From positions 20,018,701-20,082,700 of the forward strand of contig CM067444.1 of the NCBI GenBank assembly GCA_034508935.3: DNA of 64,000 nt. The letters run 5' to 3'. Every line of letters starts with the position of its first letter. The first letter of the stretch is position 1. Below, piece after piece: positions 22,013 to 34,215 of the stretch. The notes under the pieces were generated by a model, which did not search any database, had not been told where the DNA came from, and was given only the letters and a program-made list of their open reading frames with translations. The position numbers were made by a program, and so were the translations under genes. The stretch is from Berghia stephanieae. Its lineage: Eukaryota > Mollusca > Gastropoda > Nudibranchia > Aeolidiidae.

Positions 22013-22990
22013 TTCTTCGAGCTTTGAGCAGCACCATTTACATTACCCATTATTCTTCGTTTATTGTTATAAATGTAAATCAGCCCAATCCAAAATGCAA
22101 CAATAGAAATTGATACATTCAACGTCTATGTGCATCTGAATTTCTATATATATAACCTTGGCTCGCGTTGATGTTTTCTCTTGACGATTATTTATTTTCT
22201 TGGCAAAGGTGTTGCATGCAAGAAGGAAAAAGTGTTAATTTAAACAAACCTTTGTGCCTTCTACTAAATGTACAGACAATCCTTGATAGTGGCTGATGTA
22301 TTCATGTTAAATAATACCGTACATTGACAAAACGATTTTTATTTTTTATATTTCCGCTGGATAATTTTCACGTCATTTATCGATGAATAGATAGATATCT
22401 ATTACCGTACTCTAAAATTTGTCGAATATTCTCAAACCTCAGATTTTAAACAAATCTCTAGAAACGTTTGACAAGTTGTGATTTTTGCACACTGATGGAT
22501 AATATGGATCTAATAATATTATACGAGAATGATGTATAAGCTTTCTATCCAAAATGTTAAAAGCTTTTATCTTGAGACGTAGAATGGGTACAAGAAATGT
22601 TCAGCTGAACTTAATGTTGTCAAGAGAAGTTGTTCAAACATATATTTATATTCTATTTTGAAATCGTAAGAATTTATGATGTAGAAATGTGTTTATTGCT
22701 CTTATTTTTCGGCCATATTTTTTTCTCTTGTTTTGCGAGACTTGCAATGTTGTAGTTAAATAATGTCCTTACTCGTGGAAGTAATAAAATCAGGCGAATT
22801 TAAAACTCGTTATCAGGAAATGATCATTATTATTGTTTCTATTTTGACTACATTACAACTTCAGGTCGGAGGAAATTTCTTTTCTCCTAGTATAGCCTTA
22901 TCTTGCTCCAGGGTGGTGGTACCTGTTTATCTTCCATAGTTTTATATAATTCATTGTGCCAAGTGATAAAACCAGAACTAGAACAATAAA
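22013..22990. other. Unassigned sequence
   Basis: AT-rich. No gene or recognised repeat. Confidence 0.45.
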
Positions 22991-22995
22991 ATCAA

Positions 22996-23100
22996 ACACA
23001 CACACACACAAACACACACACTCACTCACACAAACTTACACACACATGAACACAAACACAAACACACACAGAGACACACCACAACACAACACACATAACA
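22996..23100. repeat. Degenerate (CA)n microsatellite
   Basis: ACAC-rich stretch with many interruptions. Confidence 0.85.
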
Positions 23101-23780
23101 CGACTATTTCCCTTGGTTAGAATAATAAATCCTACTCTATATTGATAGGTACAGTAACGAGGATTTAATGTGACGCCATTTCATTAAAGTTTAAAATCCA
23201 TCGCCGAGTCGGATCCAAAAGTGGTGGATATAGACTACTTAGGTTGTATGGCACACGGATATATTTTCTTGACTATCGATTCATTGAAGATCTGGTCGTG
23301 TTCATTCTCAAAGGATCTCTGGAACTTTCGGATCCAGATTAAATAAACAAAATATAGCCATTCGTTTTGGTACATTTTGGATAGTTATAATGACTAACTA
23401 ATCTTTCTGAAACTCGTAAAGTATAGAGGCACAGAAAATGTATAACAACCTGCGAAAAACATTGAAGAAAATGAACATTTCAGGCTTAAATCCTTTTTCA
23501 GTCATGAAAATATATCACAGGGAATATTTTTGTCTTTAACCTTTAATCAGTCAACAAAACTGAAGACAGGGTTAGGGCGAAACGTTTATTTTGTTTGTTC
23601 TAGAAGTTGTTTTTGTCCAATGTGATTCGTAAATAAGTATATACAATATACAAGTGACTGTGGAGATGATGTCCGGTCGAATGATGCAGAGAGCAAAGGT
23701 CAGAGTTCAAGTTGTATTGCAGCCAATACTCACCAATGTCGTTAGACCTGTTGTGTCCAGCTTAAGGAGACTGCGTAAGT
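23101..23780. other. Unassigned sequence with one GAAACG motif
   Basis: At 23560-23583 the sequence reads CTGAAGA ... GCGAAAC, like the motif in the 88-bp array at 32559. Otherwise nothing recognised. Confidence 0.4.
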
Positions 23781-23837
23781 CTGATTGATTGTTTATTTAC
23801 AACTCTTCTTGTCGCATTCCCATTTACTCCATCGCTA

Positions 23838-23881
23838 CCAGTATCATCATCATTATTATCATTATCATTATCATTATTATT

Positions 23882-23917
<36 letters not shown>

Positions 23918-23943
23918 GCTGTCGTCATCATGATCATCATGAC

Positions 23944-24023
<80 letters not shown>

Positions 24024-24110
24024 ACAACAACAACAACAACATCATCATATCATCATCATCATCATCACCACCATCATCATTATCATCATCATCACCACCA
24101 CCACATCATT
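23838..24110. repeat. (ATC)n microsatellite
   Basis: About 270 bases of ATC units with ATT and AAC variants. The long poly-His, poly-Ile and poly-Met readings on both strands are artefacts. Confidence 0.95.
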
Positions 24111-24402
24111 ACCAACAACACCAACAAACCCATTCATTGTCAACAGCAAAATCCATAACAGAAACAAAACAATAACCATAATCTCATGCCATATCATGTA
24201 TTTTCATATCCGCCTGCTGCATAACACAAACCACCACTACATCTTATTGATTCTCATACCCCATTACAAGCATTAGTCAGCATCTTCACAACCGTCATCT
24301 TATCTGCAGTATGCAAAAACAGTCATTAAAAAAAAACTCCTCTTGCGTTGAACTTAATGAAAAACCTTGACATTACCTTACAACTGTTTGATGACATTCA
24401 CA

Positions 24403-24707
24403 AATACTCTTCAACAGTCGTAACGTCACTTCCTTCCTAATGATGCATGGTAACTTAGTAACACTGGTTCTAAACTATCGGAACAGTGGCGGACGCCGTA
24501 TGAAACATTTCTCCGGCAAGCATAAAAGCGTATCCAGAGAAAAAAAACACATAAATTTGATCATGTTTTGACTTTTACACATTCTGATCACAAGACATAT
24601 AAAAAGTTCTAGCCAGCATGAAGGATAAAAAGTAATGATTTTGTTTGTTTAGAACCAAGATGGCCGCCGATGCCGGGCTGCGTGACACCAGACTACTGAA
24701 TCCAATT
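24403..24707 (+). mobile_element. MITE-D copy 2
   Basis: Same element and ends as 17884-18190 (TTCAACAGTCGTAACGTCAC ... GACTACTGAATCCAATT). The two copies differ at roughly one base in ten. Confidence 0.75.
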
Positions 24708-24708
24708 C

Positions 24709-24925
24709 ACAATGCCTGTTGTATCATATTTATTGGTCTGTCGTCATTTGAGAAGATACATTAACAACGACATATGAATTGCTCGTTGTATCAGCTGATG
24801 CTAAAATACAGTTACTTCTCCTTATTCAGACCTTTGATCTGCCGATTTTTCAGTAATTAGAGAGAAAATATAAATAACGAACTTTATTTTCTGCACAATA
24901 AATTTAAGTATAAATAAATATGCAC
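24709..24925 (+). repeat. Direct repeat X2, left copy
   Basis: attcacaatgcctgttgtat ... ttcagtaattagagagaaaa recurs at 25276-25485. A SINE-B lies between the copies. Confidence 0.8.
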
Positions 24926-25230
24926 ATTTGCGGCTATATGATCTTGTGGTATGACGCTCAGTTTCGGATCGGAAGGTCCTGGGTTCGAGCCTCGCGCTCG
25001 GCGCATAGTTGAGTCCTTGGAAAAGGCTCTTTACTCACATTCTCTCACCGTACTCAGGTATAAAATGAATACCTGGCCGTTAACAGCGTTGTCTTTGTCC
25101 GAAAAATTTTAATATCGCCTAACAGGCGTCATGTCCCGTCCTACATGTTAAATGTTGCTGTGTACCAGGGACCCCTTGTAAAGCGTTTTGAGCACGTTTA
25201 GTGGATATTGCGCTATATAAAAGCTCAATT
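24926..25230 (+). mobile_element. SINE-B copy, full length
   Basis: ttgcggctatatgatcttgt head, ggtcctgggttcgagcctcg B box and tattgcgctatataaaagct tail, followed by a short (TTC)n. It lies between direct repeats of about 210 bp, far too long for a target-site duplication. Confidence 0.9.
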
Positions 25231-25275
25231 CTTCTTCTTCTTCTTCAATTCTCAATTCTTTGATTCCATTCACAC

Positions 25276-25485
25276 ATTCACAATGCCTGTTGTATCATAT
25301 TTATTGGTCGTCGTCATGAGAGAAGATAAATTATTCGACATGTTCGTTGTATCAGCTGAGGCTAAAATACAGTCACTTCTCCTTATTCAGACATTTGATC
25401 TCCCGATTTTTCAGTAATTAGAGAGAAAAAATAAAGAAGTTTATGTTCCATTCAATAAATGTAGGTATAAATAGATATGCATAAA
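25276..25485 (+). repeat. Direct repeat X2, right copy
   Basis: Second copy of 24709-24925, diverged by roughly one base in ten plus small indels. Confidence 0.8.
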
Positions 25486-25644
25486 TGTAATGCTCATTAA
25501 CAAGTTAAGGGTTAAATGCGCTGAACAATTGTTAAATTTTCTCCCAGCAGGCCATGCAGAACCAAATTAATTTGTATTTATACAATACAAGTTGTCTTAT
25601 AGCCGCCCTTTTGGTCCAAGTTTATTATCTCGGGCGCTAAAAAT

Positions 25645-25940
25645 ATTCCAATCCACTAAATGTGCTCAAAGGAGTTTACAATGGTTCACTAACGAGCAGT
25701 AATACTTAACATGTGGGATAACACATGCCGCTTTTTAGACGATATTAAATCTCTTTTTCGGACACTGACAACGCTGTAAACGACCAGGTACTCATTTTAC
25801 ACCCAAATAATGTGAGAGAACGTGAGTAAATAGACTATTTTTGCGAGGACACACCATAAACCGTTCAAAGCTGGACTCGAAACCTTGACCTTCTGATTCG
25901 AAGTTGAGCGTCATTCCACTAGATCAATATAGCCGCGCGT
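25645..25940 (-). mobile_element. SINE-B copy, old
   Basis: Family order is kept from ccactaaatgtgctcaaagg to tccactagatcaatatagcc, but many positions differ. Confidence 0.8.
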
Positions 25941-25990
25941 CACACATTACATTGCTCTAGAAATTCGGTTCAAAACCGATTCGTCTCGGT

Positions 25991-26161
25991 CGACGTGTCC
26001 ACATATGCGAGTCTGTCATCCGAATCTACTTATGGGCCTAGTTTAACATTGTTGTAATGACCAATAGTTTGCGTCATTCTTATTTTTTTTTGAGATTTCA
26101 ATTACAACAAGGAGCCCATAAGGTATTGGGTTATCAGACCTGCGAATAAGTGCACGTCGGT
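25991..26161 (+). mobile_element. MITE-H copy, complete
   Basis: cgacgtgtccacatatgcga at the left is mirrored by gcgaataagtgcacgtcg at the right. Inside are inverted half-sites gggcctagtttaacattgtt and aacaaggagcccataagg. Confidence 0.8.
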
Positions 26162-26561
26162 CTAGGTTAAAATGTATATGTCAATGAATTTATCCTCACT
26201 CGCCCTCTCGCTATCACTCCTCTATATATATTATATACTTCTAGAAACCTCATTCCCCGAGGGGGAAAATATGCTGTTTTTATTATTACTAATTGATATT
26301 ATGCCATTCTGCCAACTCGCCCCTTACCATAATCGATTCGTTATCATAATACATAACATGACTTATCATCTATGTACCGCTGCCAATAAACCCCCCTTGG
26401 CGAACATCACGTGATGTTTTGATCATGCGGTCTAACAGACCACGGGGCATCCGCAACAAGAGCTATCAAATGGAATGGATGGATATTGTAATTATATTGA
26501 TTATGAATGGCAAGCAATAGATAGGGAGGTAAAGGCCAAAGCCACAACACCCAAACAAATT

Positions 26562-26840
26562 GAGCTTTATATAGCGCAATATCCACTAAATTTGCTCCCT
26601 GGTCAACAGCAACATTTAACATTTAGGACGGGAATGACGCCTGTTAGGCGATATTACAATTTTTCGGAGAAAAACAACGCTGTTAACGACCAGGTACTCA
26701 TTTTACACCTGAGTACGGTGAGAGAATGTGAGTAAAGAACCTTTTCCAAGGACTCAACTATGCGCCGAGCGCGAGGCTCGAACCCAGAACTTTCCGATCC
26801 GAAAGAGAGTGCCATACCACTAGACCACATAGGCGCACAA
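26562..26840 (-). mobile_element. SINE-B in array, period 1
   Basis: Near full length, but it lacks the aaagcgctttacaaggg part of the tail. Confidence 0.9.
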
Positions 26841-26903
26841 ATAGATACGGAACTCTATATTAGATCAAAAACAATCATACTGATAGATATTTCAATTTAA
26901 GTT

Positions 26904-27247
26904 GAGCTTTTTGTATAGCGCAATATCCGCTAAACTTGCTCAGATCGCTTTACAAGGGGTCCCTGGCCATCCACAACAGCCATCAGATGGAGTGGATGGA
27001 TACTGTAATTATGGCAAAGCAATAGATAGAGAGGTAAAGGCCAAAGCCACAACACCCAAACAGATACGGAACTCTACAAAGAAAAGGCTGTTAACGGCCA
27101 GGTACTCATTTTACACCTGAGTACGGTGAGAGAATGTGAGTAAAGAGCCTTTTCCAAGGACTCAACTATGCGTCGAGCGCGAGGCTCGAACCCAGGACCT
27201 TCCGATCCAAAAGCGAGTGTCATACCACTAGACCACATAGCCGCACA
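26904..27247 (-). mobile_element. Chimeric SINE-B, period 1
   Basis: Normal tail and head, but the centre is replaced by about 150 bases beginning ccacaacagccatcagatgg and ending acggaactctacaaag. Confidence 0.8.
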
Positions 27248-27506
27248 ATCCTACTTTGAGCTTTTTATATAGCGCAATATTCACTGAACGTGCTCAGAGC
27301 GCTTTACAAGGGGTCCCTGGCCATCCACAATAGCCATCAGATGGAGTGGATGGATACTGTAATTATATTGATTATGGCAAAGCAATAGATATAGAGGTAA
27401 AAGGCAAAACCACAAAACCCAAATAGATACGGAACTCTATATTAGATCAAAGACAATCATACTGATAGATATTGCAATAGAAACATAAAATTATGAGATT
27501 TTTATT

Positions 27507-27808
27507 GAGCTTTTTTATAGAGCGCAATATCGACTAAACGTGCTCAAAAGCTTTACAAGGGGTCCCTGGCCAACAGCAACATTTAACATTTAGGACGGGA
27601 TATGACGCCTTTTAGGCGATATTACAATTTTTCGGACAAAGACACCGCTCTTAACGGCCAGGTACTCATTTTACACCTGAGTACGGTGAGAGAATGTGAG
27701 TAAAGAGCCTTTTCCACGGACTCAACTATGCGCCGAGCGCGAGGCTCGAACCCAGGACTTTCCGATCCGAAAGCGAGTGCCATACCACTAGACCACATAG
27801 CCGCACAA
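27507..27808 (-). mobile_element. SINE-B in array, period 2
   Basis: Full-length standard form, equivalent to 26562-26840. Confidence 0.9.
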
Positions 27809-27871
27809 ATAGATACGGAACTCTATATTAGATCAAAGACAATCATACTGATAGATATTTCAATTTAAGTC

Positions 27872-28225
27872 GAGCTTTTTATATAGCGCAATATCCACTA
27901 AACGTGCTCAGAGCGCTTTACAAGGGGTCCCTGGCCATCCACAATAGCCATCAGATGGAGTGGATGGATACTGTAATTATATTGATTATGGCAAAGCAAT
28001 AGATAGAGAGGTAAAGGCCAAAGCCACAACACCCAAACAGATACGGAACTCTACAAAGAAAAGGTTGTTAACGACCAGGTACTCATTTTACACCTGAGTA
28101 CGGTAAGAGAAGGTGAGTAAAGAGCCTTTTCCAAGGACTCAACTATGCGTCGAGCGCGAGGCTCGAACCCAGGACCTTCCGATCCAAAAGCGAGTGTCAT
28201 ACCATTAGACGACATAGCCGCACAA
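27872..28225 (-). mobile_element. Chimeric SINE-B, period 2
   Basis: Equivalent to 26904-27247, with the same centre replacement, so it was copied as part of the array and not formed independently. Confidence 0.8.
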
Positions 28226-28483
28226 TCATACTTTGAGCTTTTTATATAGCGCAATATTCACTGAACGTGCTCAGAGCGCTTTGCAAGGGGTCCCTGGCCA
28301 TCCACAATAGCCATCAGATGGAGTGGATGGATATTGTAATTATATTGATTATGGCAAAGCAATAGATAGAGAGGTAAACGGCAAAACCACAACACCCAAA
28401 TAGATACGGAACTCTATATTAGATCAAAGACAATCATACTGATAGATATTGCAATAGAAACATAAAATTATGAGATTTTTATT

Positions 28484-28648
28484 GAGCTTTTTTATAGAGC
28501 GCAATATCGACTAAACGTGCTCATAAGCTTTACAAGGGGTCCCTGGCCAACAGCAACATTTAACATTTAGGACGGGATATGACGCCTGTTAGGCGATATT
28601 ACAGGGGTTTTTTTTGGACACAGACAACGCTGTTAACGGCCAGGTACT
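28484..28648 (-). mobile_element. SINE-B in array, period 3, truncated
   Basis: Stops at ggccaggtact, where (TTC)n and (ATT)n repeats begin. The head is missing. Confidence 0.85.
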
Positions 28649-28677
28649 ATTCTTCTTCTTCTTCTTCGTCTTATTAC

Positions 28678-28758
<81 letters not shown>

Positions 28759-28784
28759 CATTATTATTATTATTATTATCATCA

Positions 28785-28854
<70 letters not shown>

Positions 28855-28874
28855 CGTTATCATTATTATTATTA

Positions 28875-28938
<64 letters not shown>

Positions 28939-28955
28939 GTTGTTATTATTGGAAA
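28649..28955. repeat. (ATT)n microsatellite
   Basis: About 300 bases, mostly ATT, with a short TTC start and a few ATC variants. Confidence 0.95.
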
Positions 28956-29610
28956 TACCATCAGTTTAAAACCATAACAATGCTATGCACACAATTTTGA
29001 TTATTTCTGACGAGATGGAAAATAACAGCAAAATGCATAATATGTTATAGATAGTCGATAGATAAAATCACACACTCTAGGTATCGGTAAGTGCATGAGA
29101 TTGCTGGAATTCGATCACATAAGCAATTTATTTATTGAAAGATGCCATGAATGGAAAACACATTATACCTTGCACTCCTTCGCCTTAGACATTTCTTCTT
29201 TTTTGCTTATTCAGCTACTTATTTCACAGCTTGGATAACCGGTTTGGATTGTTTTGTTTTTGTTTGTTTGTTGTTTTTTTTTTCTTGTTTGTTTTTTGAG
29301 GGTTTAAAAAAAACAAGGAATCATGTATTTGAGCTGATTTGTCGACAGTCTGGATTTTAAGTAAAGTATTAATGTGTTTTTTTAATATATTGTTTTTGTT
29401 ATTGACTGAAGAGGGGTTTTGAGCCAGAAGTGTTCCTGGTTGTTTATTTCGTTCTCTTTTTCGAAGCTGTCATATTCATTAGTTAGTTGTTCATTTCATT
29501 TTACCACACAGTCCACAGCTTCTATCAGCTTAATATGACTCTTATCAGTAAAGGAATTCATCTTAACTCTAATGTTATGAGCAATGTTTAAAGCTGAACT
29601 AAAATTGAAA
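28956..29610. other. Unassigned T-rich sequence
   Basis: No gene or known repeat. Confidence 0.45.
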
Positions 29611-29612
29611 TT

Positions 29613-29905
29613 GAGCTTTTATATAGCGCAATATCCACTAAATGTGCTCAAAGCGCTTTACAAAGGGCCTCTGACAAACAGCAACATGAATGAGACATAA
29701 CGCCTGTTAGGCAACATTACAATTTTTATTCCTGACAGAGACAACGCTGTTAACGGCCAGGTACTCATTTTACACCTCAGTACGGTGAGAGAATGTGAAT
29801 AAAGAGCCTTTTCCAAGGACTCAACTATGCGCCGAGTGAGGCTCGAACCCAGGACCTGCTGATCCGAAAGCGAGAGTCATGCCACTAGACCACATAGCCG
29901 CACAA
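29613..29905 (-). mobile_element. SINE-B copy, full length
   Basis: From gagcttttatatagcgcaat to actagaccacatagccgcac. Well preserved. Confidence 0.9.
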
Positions 29906-30104
29906 TACAACAACTGAACTGTTAGCATCCTGTTTACCCCGGACCTAATTCCATTTTGCCAAGATTGGCTCCATGCATCAGAGAAGTCCTCTGTGGCTCT
30001 AGTTCGATGCTGTAATATTATGCAACAAAACGTACGTGGTCGATTGTGTAAATCATATGTAAATATTGAATCACGAGATATGTCGCAATCTGAGCAAAAA
30101 GGCG

Positions 30105-30290
30105 TTAAAACTTTTTTGGGCCAGAAAATTCGGACAAATATCGATTGATTTAAAATGACCCAAATCCTATTAAAAACTCTCAAACCTGGGGATTCCTTAA
30201 AATCTCAGGTTCACCAGTTTTTAACTAAAGGTTGGTCATTTTATTCGATCGATATATGAAGAGCGAGATTTGTGGCCAAAATTAAAAAAA
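30105..30290. mobile_element. MITE-M copy, diverged
   Basis: The left half ttgggccagaaaattcggac ... ctctcaaacctggg is mirrored by ggtcattttattcgatcgat ... gagatttgtggcc. The terminal TTAA is not clear. Confidence 0.65.
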
Positions 30291-30850
30291 AACATCTTTT
30301 TATTTTTAGATTACTGCAGAGGGGGATAGTGCTATTATTTATTATTCCTCTTATCATATTGTTGTTATTTTTCTCTAACGCTGCGGTAGGTGGTGACGTA
30401 ATAGCGATTTCTGCAATCATTTCCCATGACATTTCTCTGTATACTGGCTAAACATCTTTATTTCGTTTTGGTTAGAAAATTTTCATCAAGTGTTAAAATT
30501 GCGATTTTCCAAAATATCTTAAACTGGGGGGTTATTTGACATCGCTGATTTAAGACGTTTGGTCCCATTACGGGTCCTCTTAATTCATGGACATTTTCAG
30601 TACCAGAAAACTGGTCACAATGAAAAAAAAAAGTCGTTTCGATTGTGTTTGTTGAGATTTCCACAGGTTGTCGAAAGCAGACAGATCGATGGACGCAAGG
30701 CATTACTAAGACTGACATCGATCAAATGGATGGAGAGAACCGACCAGTTCTCATCATGGTTAACGTCGAAATAATGTTTTGTTGTGGCAGCATATTATGC
30801 TATAAGCTAGAGTTCACATTAAAATAGATGATGTTGTATGTAGTAAAAAA
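30291..30850. other. Unassigned sequence
   Basis: Overlapping short open frames on both strands (30458-30827) show no family I recognise. Confidence 0.4.
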
Positions 30851-30854
30851 AATA

Positions 30855-30871
30855 TAATAACAATAATGATA

Positions 30872-30924
<53 letters not shown>

Positions 30925-30975
30925 AAAAATAATGATAATACTTAAAATCACCATAATAATAATAATAAAAATAAC

Positions 30976-31024
<49 letters not shown>

Positions 31025-31063
31025 TAATAATAATGATGATGATGATGATGATGATGATGATGC

Positions 31064-31109
<46 letters not shown>

Positions 31110-31118
31110 AATAATAAT

Positions 31119-31162
<44 letters not shown>

Positions 31163-31362
31163 CAATGACGATGACGACGACGGCGACGACGACGTAATGA
31201 ATGAATAATGATATGAATGAATATATAATGAATGATGATGATGATGATGATGATGTGATGTGATGATGATGTGATGATGATGATGATGGATGATGATGTG
31301 ATGATGATGATGTGATGATGATGATGATGATGATGATGAGATGATGATGGTGATGATGATGG

Positions 31363-31432
<70 letters not shown>

Positions 31433-31505
31433 TGATGATGATGATGATGATGTGATGATGATGATGATGATGATCATGATCATGATGATGATGATGATGG
31501 TAGTG
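30855..31505. repeat. Complex trinucleotide block (ATG/AAT alternating)
   Basis: (ATG)n, (AAT)n, (ATG)n, (AAT)n, a short GAC-rich part at 31160-31195, then long degenerate (ATG)n. The 260- and 194-residue readings on the - strand are repeat artefacts. Confidence 0.95.
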
Positions 31506-31984
31506 AGTATGATACAAAGTTTTGAGCAGCAAGTAAGGGAAATGTTATATAGTAAAATCCGATTGTTCATTAAGAGATACAATGCAGTTCAATGACTATC
31601 CGAATCAAAGAATAATCAGATCCTTAACTGGTTAGGAATAAGATACTGATATAATGTCAACAATGATACTCGCAATGCGGAAATTGTGAATAAGGTTAAA
31701 TAGTGGTGATATTATTAAGTTTTTTTCAAGCGATGTTTATCTTTATTTTTAACTTGATACAGTGTGTCGTTTTCACCAAGAGAATAGTATAATATAATGT
31801 AAAAAAATGATTTAACATTACAGATTCAAAACGGAACAGTTTTATAAACACGCAACGTTTTGGGCTCCGAACCTTTCTTCACCTTTATATAAAAAGAACA
31901 GAAAAGAGAATAATACATCGTTATATATTATCGTTTTTACTTTTTTTTCTTTGGTTACAGACTGAAGACTCCACACTGCCTTAC

Positions 31985-32085
31985 TCATAAGATAATGCAT
32001 TTTAAAAGTTTTGGTCATAAAACTCGTCCGTCAAATCATGATCAATTAATATGACGCTAATCTTGTCAAAAGCTTTCAAATAAAA
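31985..32085 (+). mobile_element. MITE-M half-element
   Basis: gttttggtcataaaactcgt and acgctaatcttgtcaaaagc match the left half of MITE-M. Confidence 0.6.
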
Positions 32086-32122
32086 TAAAATAAATAAATA
32101 TATAGAACAGAGAGAGAGAGAA

Positions 32123-32335
<213 letters not shown>

Positions 32336-32339
32336 TCAA

Positions 32340-32430
32340 GTGTTAGATGTTGCTATAAGCTTGGTGTCCCTATTAGAGCGTTTTGAACACGTTTAGTGGA
32401 GGTTACTCTATATATAATAGCTGAAGCTTT
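32340..32430 (+). mobile_element. SINE-B 3' tail fragment
   Basis: gagcgttttgaacacgttta followed by tatataatagctgaag matches the SINE-B tail. It starts right after (GA)n. Confidence 0.6.
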
Positions 32431-32558
32431 TTTTTTATATATTGACTTTTCTTTTTAGAAAAACATGTTCTGTGCCCATCAAAAATCAAATTGATACTAA
32501 GCTGCTAGAGGCTTTGAACTGTAAACAACAATGAACACAATTGACATAACAGGTTCTT

Positions 32559-32822
32559 AAAAAGAACAAAATCCCAAACACGGAACGTTTCAGGCTCAAA
32601 GGCCTTCTTCAGCCGATATCAAAAACAATAGAAACCTTAATACATCAAAAAGAACAAAATCCCAAACACGGAACGTTTCAGGCTCAAAGGCCTTCTTCAG
32701 CCGATATCAAAAACAATAGAAACCTTAATACATCAAAAAGAACAAAATCCCAAACACGGAACGTTTCAGGCTCAAAAGCCTTCTTCAACTGATATCAAAA
32801 ACAATAGAAACCTTAATACATC
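32559..32822. repeat. Tandem array, 3 units of 88 bp
   Basis: Unit from aaaagaacaaaatcccaaac to agaaaccttaatacatc. Units 1 and 2 are essentially identical, and unit 3 has a few changes. On the - strand each unit carries CTGAAGA (TTGAAGA in unit 3), a short hairpin and GAAACG. Confidence 0.95.
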
Positions 32823-32910
32823 ACTTATAATACAGTTAGACGGAAGAAAGTAGTATTTTGGCACCTCTTACCGGCTGGTACGATCTCGAAATATTTTTAA
32901 AAAATTAAAA

Positions 32911-33210
32911 TTGTGCTTTTTTATAGCGCAATATTCACTAAACGTGCTCAAAGCGCTTTACAAGGGGTCCCTGGTCAACAGCAACATTTAACATGTAGGA
33001 CGGGACATGCCGCCTGTTAGACGATATTGCAATTTTCCGGACAAAGAAAAGGCTGTTAACTGCCAGGTAATCATTTTACACCTGAGTACGGTGAGAGAAT
33101 GTGAGTAAAGAGTCTTTTCCAAGGACTCAACTACGCGCCGAGCGAGGCTCGAACCCAGGACCTTCCGATCCGTAAGCGAGTGTCATACCACTAACCACAT
33201 AGCCGCACAA
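32911..33210 (-). mobile_element. SINE-B copy (first of three)
   Basis: Full length, from ttttttatagcgcaatattc to taaccacatagccgcacaa. Followed at once by spacer X. Confidence 0.9.
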
Positions 33211-33309
33211 TATATTTACAGTGCCCATTATGTAACTTACGAGTAGCACATAATATAATCGTTCACGGCTTTCCCCCTCTCAGCCCTAAATCTGATTCTT
33301 TAATTTGAG
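33211..33309 (+). repeat. Spacer X, copy 1, between SINE-Bs
   Basis: tatatttacagtgcccatta ... ccctctcagccctaaatctg. Repeated almost exactly at 33588-33682. Confidence 0.9.
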
Positions 33310-33587
33310 CTTGAGATTTTATGTAGCGCAACATTCACTAAACGTGCTCAAAGACCTGACGAACTGCAACACGTAAAATGTAGAACGAGACATGACGCCT
33401 GTTAGGCGATATTACAATTATTACAAAGCCAACACTGTTATCAGAGAGGTAATCATTTTACACCTGAGCACGGTGAGAGAATGTGAGTGAAAAGCCTTTT
33501 CAAATGACTCAACTATGCGCCGAGCGAGGCTCAGAACCTTCCGATCCGAAAGCGAGTGTCATACCACTAAACCACATAGCCGCACAA
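33310..33587 (-). mobile_element. SINE-B copy (second of three)
   Basis: Slightly shortened near the tail and around the B box (gaggctcagaacctt). Flanked by the two spacer X copies. Confidence 0.9.
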
Positions 33588-33682
33588 TATATTTACAGTG
33601 CCCATTATGTAACTTACGAGTTTCACATATAATCGTTCACGGCTTTCCCCCTCTCAGCCCTAAATCTGATTCTTAAATTTGA
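33588..33682 (+). repeat. Spacer X, copy 2
   Basis: Same as 33211-33309 apart from a few bases. The repeat distance is 377 bp. Confidence 0.9.
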
Positions 33683-33989
33683 GCTTGAGGTTTTATGTAG
33701 CGCAACATTCACTAAACGTGCTCAAAGCGTTTTACAAAGGCAAACAATGACCTGTACAACTGCAACACGTAACATGTAGAACGAGACATGACGCCTATTA
33801 GTCGATATTACATTTTTCCCCGACAAAGACAACACTGTTAACGACCAGGTACATATTTTACACCTGAGTACGGTGAGAGAATGTGAGTGAAGAGCCTTTT
33901 CCAATGACTCAACTATGCGCCGAGCGAGGCTCAGGACCTTCCGATCCGAAAGCGAGTGTCATACCACAAGACCACGTAGTAGCCACACG
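33683..33989 (-). mobile_element. SINE-B copy (third of three)
   Basis: Very similar to the second copy (same start ttatgtagcgcaacattcac and the same loss beside the B box), as expected from duplication. Confidence 0.9.
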
Positions 33990-34174
33990 ATAGAATTGGC
34001 ACATTATTTAATGTCTATTTACATAACAGACAGTGTTTGGCATGTCAGAGCAGTTTCTCGTTCTCTTCTTCGAGTATTGATCTTCTCTCCAACCTTATTC
34101 TCCGATAAAAACACAATTAAACAACACAGAAAAACATAAGAAAAGCATAAAATGTGTCTGCTGATGGGATATCG

Positions 34175-34215
34175 CCGACGCGTGTTTTTTTGTAGGTCTG
34201 ATAACCGAACGCCTA
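34175..34215 (+). mobile_element. MITE-H left-end fragment
   Basis: gtaggtctgataaccgaacg preceded by gccgacgcgtg. No right end follows. Confidence 0.5.

Larger units (their letters stand above)
26460..28648. repeat. Higher-order tandem array built from SINE-B pieces (period about 0.95-0.98 kb)
   Basis: Equivalent tail-start sites occur at 26562/27507/28484, 26904/27872 and 27258/28235, giving steps of 945-977. Each period holds a full SINE-B, a chimeric SINE-B whose centre is replaced by ccatcagatggagtggatgg ... gatacggaactctac, and a further tail with the same replacement. The third period is cut off by (ATT)n. Confidence 0.85.

Noticed and set aside
23785-24276. Long poly-His, poly-Ile and poly-Met open frames
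   Set aside because: Translations of an (ATC)n microsatellite; open in every frame on both strands and not protein-like.
30458-30827. Overlapping open frames of 60-86 residues on both strands
   Set aside because: Short, mutually overlapping, no motif, no splice context.
30800-31582. 260- and 194-residue frames on the - strand
   Set aside because: Produced by ATG/AAT repeats only.
32559-32822. CRISPR array
   Set aside because: The repeat is a simple 88-bp tandem with no unique spacers, in an animal genome.
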